A stretch of 19,403 bases of DNA from contig DASRSS010000276.1 in the NCBI GenBank assembly GCA_035656335.1, positions 1-19,403 on the forward strand, written 5' to 3'. Below, piece by piece: positions 16,427 to 19,403 of this stretch. This DNA is from DASRSS01 sp035656335 (lineage in GTDB: Bacteria > Actinomycetota > Actinomycetes > Mycobacteriales > Jatrophihabitantaceae). The notes below the pieces were generated by a model, which had not been told where the DNA came from, did not search any database, and saw nothing but the letters and a program-made list of their open reading frames with translations. Both the position numbers and the translations under genes were made by a program. Each line of letters opens with the position of its first letter. Positions within the stretch are counted from its first letter, which is position 1.

Positions 16427-18547
16427 CTATCTCCGTGGCCGTGGACGCGCGGCGCCGCCTTCGGGGCGGTCGGTCGGCCGTCCGGACTTGGCGTCGTACC
16501 GCTCGTACGCGTCGACGATCTGGCCGACCAGGCGGTGGCGCACCACGTCGGACGAGGTCAGGTTCGCGAAGTGGACGTCCTCGATGTCCCCGAGGATCTC
16601 GCGCACCACCTTCAGCCCGCTGCGCGTGTCACCCGGCAGGTCGATCTGGGTGATGTCACCGGTGACCACGATCTTGGATCCGAAGCCCAGCCGGGTCAGG
16701 AACATCTTCATCTGCTCGGGCGTCGTGTTCTGCGCCTCGTCCAAGATGATGAACGCATCATTGAGGGTGTTGTGCGTGACGAGGAAGTCGTCCGTCACGT
16801 ACAGGGAGTCCTCGGCGGCGACCTGAATGCAGACGGTGTCTTCAACACCCACCGGCTCGATGCTCTCGATGAACCGCATCGGCCGTCCGCCGCCTGCGGC
16901 GTTGTACGTGTCCCGCTTGCGCGCAAGCCGGAACGGCGCGATGCCTTCCGGAAGTCGGATGTCCAGGACGAATGCGTCGTGGCGATGGTAGATCGCTCGC
17001 CCACGAGCCAGACCCGGCCGGCGGCCGACCGCAGGCCGCTTACGCCAGTACGCGACGCCACCTAACGATCGAATCAGCCAAACTACGTCGTCACGCAGCC
17101 GTGGCGAGCAGGTCGTGTACTGGATGCGGTAGCTGCGGCTCCGTTGCGTGACCGGCCCGCCGTCACTGTCCAACAGTCCTTGCAGCAGCGCAATGCGCGA
17201 CGCGGCCGAGTTGAACAGATAGACCGACGGGATGAACTTCGTCTCCGACCGGACGCCGTCGAGCCCCAGGTCGCGAACCGCGGCCGTGACTGGATTCGCG
17301 ACGATGACGCCCCCGCGCTGGCCGTTACGGTTGCGCAGCACGTAGTCGACGGAGTTCTTCCGGACCAGTTCAATGCCGTCCAGCGCGGCCTCCAGGCCGG
17401 CTGCGAGTTCCGGATCCGCTGTGCTGAAAGCCGGCGTGGTGGTCAGCGTCAGGCATCCGTCGCCGAGCAACAGCCCGAGCGAGTACGGATCGAGCGGCAC
17501 GTCCCGAGGCACAAACTCCACCGGCTCGGTGAGCGGCAGCTCGAACCGGTGTGCGTGTCGACGGCGCAGGCGGCCGATCATCTCCTGGGTCTCGACCACT
17601 CGCGGTGCGCGACCGCGCGAACGGTCGCCGATCATTCTGACCGTCCACAGGTGTTCACCGCAGCAGAGCGTCGACGCGCCGTCCTGGGTCTGCACTCGGT
17701 AGATCTTCTTCGGCCCCTGCGGATAGACGCCCAGAACGGGCGTGGGACGACCGTTCGAGCCGACGACCAGGTCGCCGACCGACAGGCTGCCGATCGTCCG
17801 GAAGCCGTCCGGCGTAGCGACGAGCGCCGAGTAGGGCTGGGCGCGTCCACGCATATAGCCGAGGGGGGCGATCTCGATCGTGCCGGCCTGGGTGAGCCGC
17901 GGGATCGACTCCGGATCGATCATGTCGTGCAGCGCGTCGAGCAGCGGCCGCAGGTACGGGTCGATCTTGTCGTAAAGCGTGCCGGGCAGAAAGCCCAGCC
18001 GCTCACCGGCCTCGACCGCCGGACGGGTCAGGATGATCCGGTTCACCTGCTTGGCCTGCAGTGCCTGCACCGCTTTCGCGACGGCGAGATAGGTCTTTCC
18101 GGTACCGGCCGGACCGATTCCGAACACCACTGTGTGCTCGTCGATCGCGTCGACGTACCGCTTCTGGTTCAGCGTCTTCGGACGGATGTTCTTGCCGCGC
18201 CGGGACAGGATCGACAGGCTCAGCACCTCGGCCGGACGATCGCCCGTACCGCCTTCGAGGATGCCGACGGCCTGGTGCACCGCGTCCGGCGTCAGCTGCT
18301 GGCCGCTGCGCGCCATCTCCAGCAGCTCGGCGATCAGTCGCTCCGCCACCGCGTTGTCGGCCGGCGCCCCGGTGATCGTGATTTCGTTGCCGCGGACGTG
18401 GATGTCGCTGGCGACGCTGTCCTCGATGACGCGCAGCAGTTCGTCACGCGCGCCGAGTAGGGCCACCATCGCCTGCTCGCCGGGGACGACCACGGTGGTG
18501 GTCGCAATCGGTGAGACGGAACCGCAATTGGCACTGGGATCGGACAA
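16427..18547 (-). CDS. phoH: PhoH-family ATPase interrupted by an intein
   Basis: PhoH-like P-loop ATPase, usually linked to RNA metabolism together with YbeY. The 706-residue precursor from TTG 18547 would give a 348-residue mature protein after intein removal, a normal PhoH length. Exteins show FGIGPAGTGKTYLAVAKAVQ (Walker A at 145-152), RPAVEAGERLGFLPG, and the split block GYMRGR / TLNDAFIILDEAQN, in which DEAQ is Walker B (603-606). The intein occupies 236-593. The rejoined segment reads as canonical PhoH. The TTG start has AGAGAG upstream and follows a TACAGT -10 candidate. GTG at 18583 would lie too close to that promoter, and ATG at 18469 is another choice. The longer frame to 18694 overlaps the HIT gene and is unlikely. 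The tail RPRPRR is basic. Confidence 0.93.
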   Translation of the reverse strand: MSDPSANCGSVSPIATTTVVVPGEQAMVALLGARDELLRVIEDSVASDIHVRGNEITITGAPADNAVAERLIAELLEMARSGQQLTPDAVHQAVGILEGGTGDRPAEVLSLSILSRRGKNIRPKTLNQKRYVDAIDEHTVVFGIGPAGTGKTYLAVAKAVQALQAKQVNRIILTRPAVEAGERLGFLPGTLYDKIDPYLRPLLDALHDMIDPESIPRLTQAGTIEIAPLGYMRGRAQPYSALVATPDGFRTIGSLSVGDLVVGSNGRPTPVLGVYPQGPKKIYRVQTQDGASTLCCGEHLWTVRMIGDRSRGRAPRVVETQEMIGRLRRRHAHRFELPLTEPVEFVPRDVPLDPYSLGLLLGDGCLTLTTTPAFSTADPELAAGLEAALDGIELVRKNSVDYVLRNRNGQRGGVIVANPVTAAVRDLGLDGVRSETKFIPSVYLFNSAASRIALLQGLLDSDGGPVTQRSRSYRIQYTTCSPRLRDDVVWLIRSLGGVAYWRKRPAVGRRPGLARGRAIYHRHDAFVLDIRLPEGIAPFRLARKRDTYNAAGGGRPMRFIESIEPVGVEDTVCIQVAAEDSLYVTDDFLVTHNTLNDAFIILDEAQNTTPEQMKMFLTRLGFGSKIVVTGDITQIDLPGDTRSGLKVVREILGDIEDVHFANLTSSDVVRHRLVGQIVDAYERYDAKSGRPTDRPEGGAARPRPRR
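16769..17842 (-). mobile_element. Class 3 intein with LAGLIDADG homing endonuclease, inserted in phoH
   Basis: A 358-residue in-frame insertion. It begins with Ala (AQPYSALVATPDGFRTIGSL) instead of Cys or Ser and ends LVTHN before Thr of the C-extein. Block B reads GASTLCCGEHLWTV, with His at position 10 and Trp at 12. Block F carries DTVCIQVAAEDSLYV, with the Cys in the F:4 place. Block G has the Thr just before HN. Together these form the WCT triad of class 3 inteins. The endonuclease motifs are LGLLLGDGC (Asp codon at 17459-17461) and LQGLLDSDGG (Asp at 17162-17164), both with acidic residues kept. A few sampled lines here look nearer 58-67% G+C than the flanks. Blocks were assigned by eye. 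Confidence 0.92.
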
Positions 18548-18581
18548 GTCGTGCTCTCTGCTCGGCGACGGATGCCCCTCC

Positions 18582-18587
18582 ACTGTA
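18582..18587 (-). promoter_or_regulatory. Candidate -10 box of phoH
   Basis: TACAGT on the minus strand fits TAnnnT. The transcript would start about 18575, leaving a leader of about 28 nt with AGAGAG before TTG 18547. No clear -35 is visible. Confidence 0.35.
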
Positions 18588-18614
18588 CCGGCGGGGCCGC
18601 GCGACACGCCCGAT

Positions 18615-18950
18615 TTAGCCGGGAGGCCAGCTGAACGGGCGGCCCGCGAGCAGGTGCGCGTGCACGTGGAAGACGGTCTGCTGGGCGCCGGCACCGGTGT
18701 TGAACACGGTCCGGAAGTCGGTGATCCCCTGCTCGGCCGCGACCGCGCGGATACCCGCCACCAGGGCGGCGGCGGTCTGTGGATCGGCGCCGAGCTCGGC
18801 CAGGTGCGGCACGTGTTTGCGCGGGATCACCAGCAGGTGCGTGGGCGCCTGCGGGTTGACGTCCACGAACGCGACCACGTCGTCGTTCTCGAACACCTTG
18901 GTGGCGGGGACGTCGCCGCTGACGATGGAGCAGAACAGGCAGTCGGCCAT
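18615..18950 (-). CDS. HIT-family nucleotide hydrolase (HINT-like)
   Basis: A 111-residue protein with the histidine triad HVHAHLL near the C-terminus. The second and third His of this type carry the nucleotidyl intermediate in HIT hydrolases. It starts MADCLFCSIVSGDVPATKVF, with a CxxC pair (Cys4 and Cys7) that can bind zinc in bacterial HINT proteins. The middle holds AFVDVNPQAPTHLLVIPRKH and ends HLLAGRPFSWPPG. The likely activity is hydrolysis of AMP-lysine or other nucleoside phosphoramidates. The exact substrate is not known. The ATG at 18950 is preferred over the longer frame because homology starts there and TAGCCT is 7 nt upstream. It is the first gene before phoH, 67 nt from the TTG. 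It diverges from the sigma-factor gene. Confidence 0.95.
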   Translation of the reverse strand: MADCLFCSIVSGDVPATKVFENDDVVAFVDVNPQAPTHLLVIPRKHVPHLAELGADPQTAAALVAGIRAVAAEQGITDFRTVFNTGAGAQQTVFHVHAHLLAGRPFSWPPG

Positions 18951-18957
18951 GGTCGCG

Positions 18958-18963
18958 AGGCTA
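18958..18963 (-). promoter_or_regulatory. Candidate -10 box of the HIT gene (leaderless)
   Basis: TAGCCT on the minus strand lies 7 nt before the ATG at 18950 and fits TAnnnT. No ribosome site is seen, so the message may be leaderless. Confidence 0.4.
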
Positions 18964-18985
18964 CCGCGCGAGAATGCGGGCCGAT

Positions 18986-19013
18986 GCAACACATCCGGCG
19001 GGTAGCGCGTATC
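18986..19013 (+). promoter_or_regulatory. Candidate ECF-type promoter of the sigma gene
   Basis: GCAACA (18986-18991) and CGTATC (19008-19013) are separated by 16 nt, the usual ECF spacing. They sit upstream of the sigma-gene GTG at 19043 with room for a start near 19020. The resemblance to ECF promoters of the AAC / CGT type suggests autoregulation, which is an inference. Confidence 0.45.
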
Positions 19014-19031
19014 AGTCGGCGAACCACCGAC

Positions 19032-19037
19032 AGGAGG
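19032..19037 (+). promoter_or_regulatory. Ribosome binding site of the sigma gene
   Basis: AGGAGG lies 5 nt before the GTG at 19043 and decides this start, which is otherwise a GTG in a GC-rich frame. Confidence 0.8.
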
Positions 19038-19042
19038 ACGAC

Positions 19043-19403
19043 GTGGCAGATCCGGCCCGGCGCGAGCAGTTCGCTGACTTCGTGCACGCGAACTTCTCGT
19101 CGCTGATGACGATCGCGGTCGCCATCAGCGGCTCCCGGGTCGAGGCCGAGGACCTGGTGCAGACGGCGCTGACCAACGCGTACCCGCGTTGGAGCCGGAT
19201 CCGTCCGGACCAGGCGTTGGCCTACCTGCGGCGCTCGATCGTCAACGCGAACGTGAGCCGCTGGCGGCGACACCGCGGTGCCGAGTTCAGCGTTGCCGAG
19301 CCACCCGAGGGATTCACATCAGCGGGCACGCACGGCGTCGACGACCGGCTGACCCTGATGCCACTCGTGCGCGCGCTGCCACCCAGGCAGCGCGCGGTCA
19401 TCG
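19043..19403 (+). CDS. ECF sigma factor, SigE-family, cut by the window edge
   Basis: The first 120 codons of an extracytoplasmic-function RNA polymerase sigma factor; the end is outside the window. From GTG 19043 the product begins VADPARREQFADFVHANFSS. Region 2 includes VEAEDLVQTALTNAYPRWSR, and the region 2.3-2.4 helix ends LAYLRRSIVNANVSRWRRHR. The visible end LPPRQRAVI is the start of the region 4 DNA-binding domain. The DLVQTAL and LRRSIVNANVSRWRR forms resemble the Streptomyces-type SigE-family sigma factors common in actinobacteria. A cognate anti-sigma factor would be expected downstream but is not in the window. The upstream GCAACA-N16-CGTATC element may be its own target. The gene is divergent from the HIT gene with a 92-nt gap. 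Confidence 0.88.
   Translation, partial: MADPARREQFADFVHANFSSLMTIAVAISGSRVEAEDLVQTALTNAYPRWSRIRPDQALAYLRRSIVNANVSRWRRHRGAEFSVAEPPEGFTSAGTHGVDDRLTLMPLVRALPPRQRAVI

Noticed and set aside
14453..17065. A long plus-strand open frame of 870 codons opposite the CBS, ybeY and phoH genes
   Set aside because: It crosses three real minus-strand genes, including the intein. Its composition is the typical shadow of codon bias and shows no domain.
18548..18694. A longer phoH start at GTG 18694 or GTG 18583
   Set aside because: The 18694 start overlaps the HIT gene and gives a low-complexity N-terminus. The 18583 start overlaps the TACAGT promoter candidate. TTG 18547 has a better ribosome site, although ATG 18469 cannot be excluded.

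Overview
The window is high-GC DNA (roughly 70% G+C by eye) from an actinobacterium. Evidence: GTG starts and strong G/C third positions; a class II glycyl-tRNA synthetase next to uppS and recO; and the gene set recO, era, a cytidine-deaminase-like gene, a CNNM/CBS protein, ybeY and phoH. I recall the same set in Mycobacterium tuberculosis as Rv2361c-Rv2368c. The exact genus cannot be read from the sequence; Frankineae or Jatrophihabitans-like lineages are only a guess. The DNA is almost fully coding, with no tRNA, rRNA, CRISPR array or insertion sequence seen.

Layout. On the minus strand, reading right to left, are HIT protein, phoH (interrupted by an intein), ybeY, CBS/CNNM protein, degenerate cytidine deaminase, era, MFS transporter, recO, uppS, ABM-domain protein, PAP2 phosphatase, glyS, vapB, vapC, dus, ppdK, and a YbjN-domain gene cut by the left edge. 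Three plus-strand genes break this run: a Tat/lipoprotein arylsulfotransferase-like gene between recO and uppS, a small lipoprotein between the deaminase and era, and an ECF sigma factor cut by the right edge.

How the genes work together. The phoH-ybeY-CBS-deaminase and era-MFS-recO runs are tight operons of RNA/ribosome maturation (PhoH, YbeY, Era) and DNA repair (RecO). uppS-ABM-PAP2-glyS is a chain of overlapping genes that pairs undecaprenyl diphosphate synthesis with a PAP2 phosphatase. vapB-vapC-dus is a toxin-antitoxin pair with overlapping stops and starts, running into a tRNA-modifying enzyme just downstream of glyS, so three tRNA-directed functions sit side by side.

Main points of interest. 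(1) PhoH carries a 358-residue intein that starts with Ala and has the Trp-Cys-Thr signature of class 3 inteins plus an apparently intact LAGLIDADG endonuclease. (2) An overlapping palindrome covers the vapB promoter and reaches almost to the start codon. (3) Interlocked palindromes sit between the convergent arylsulfotransferase and recO genes. (4) The cytidine deaminase has lost its zinc and catalytic residues. (5) Several genes share a TAnnnT-like box 6-7 nt before the start codon, suggesting leaderless mRNAs. (6) The ECF sigma gene has a GCAACA-16 nt-CGTATC promoter candidate.
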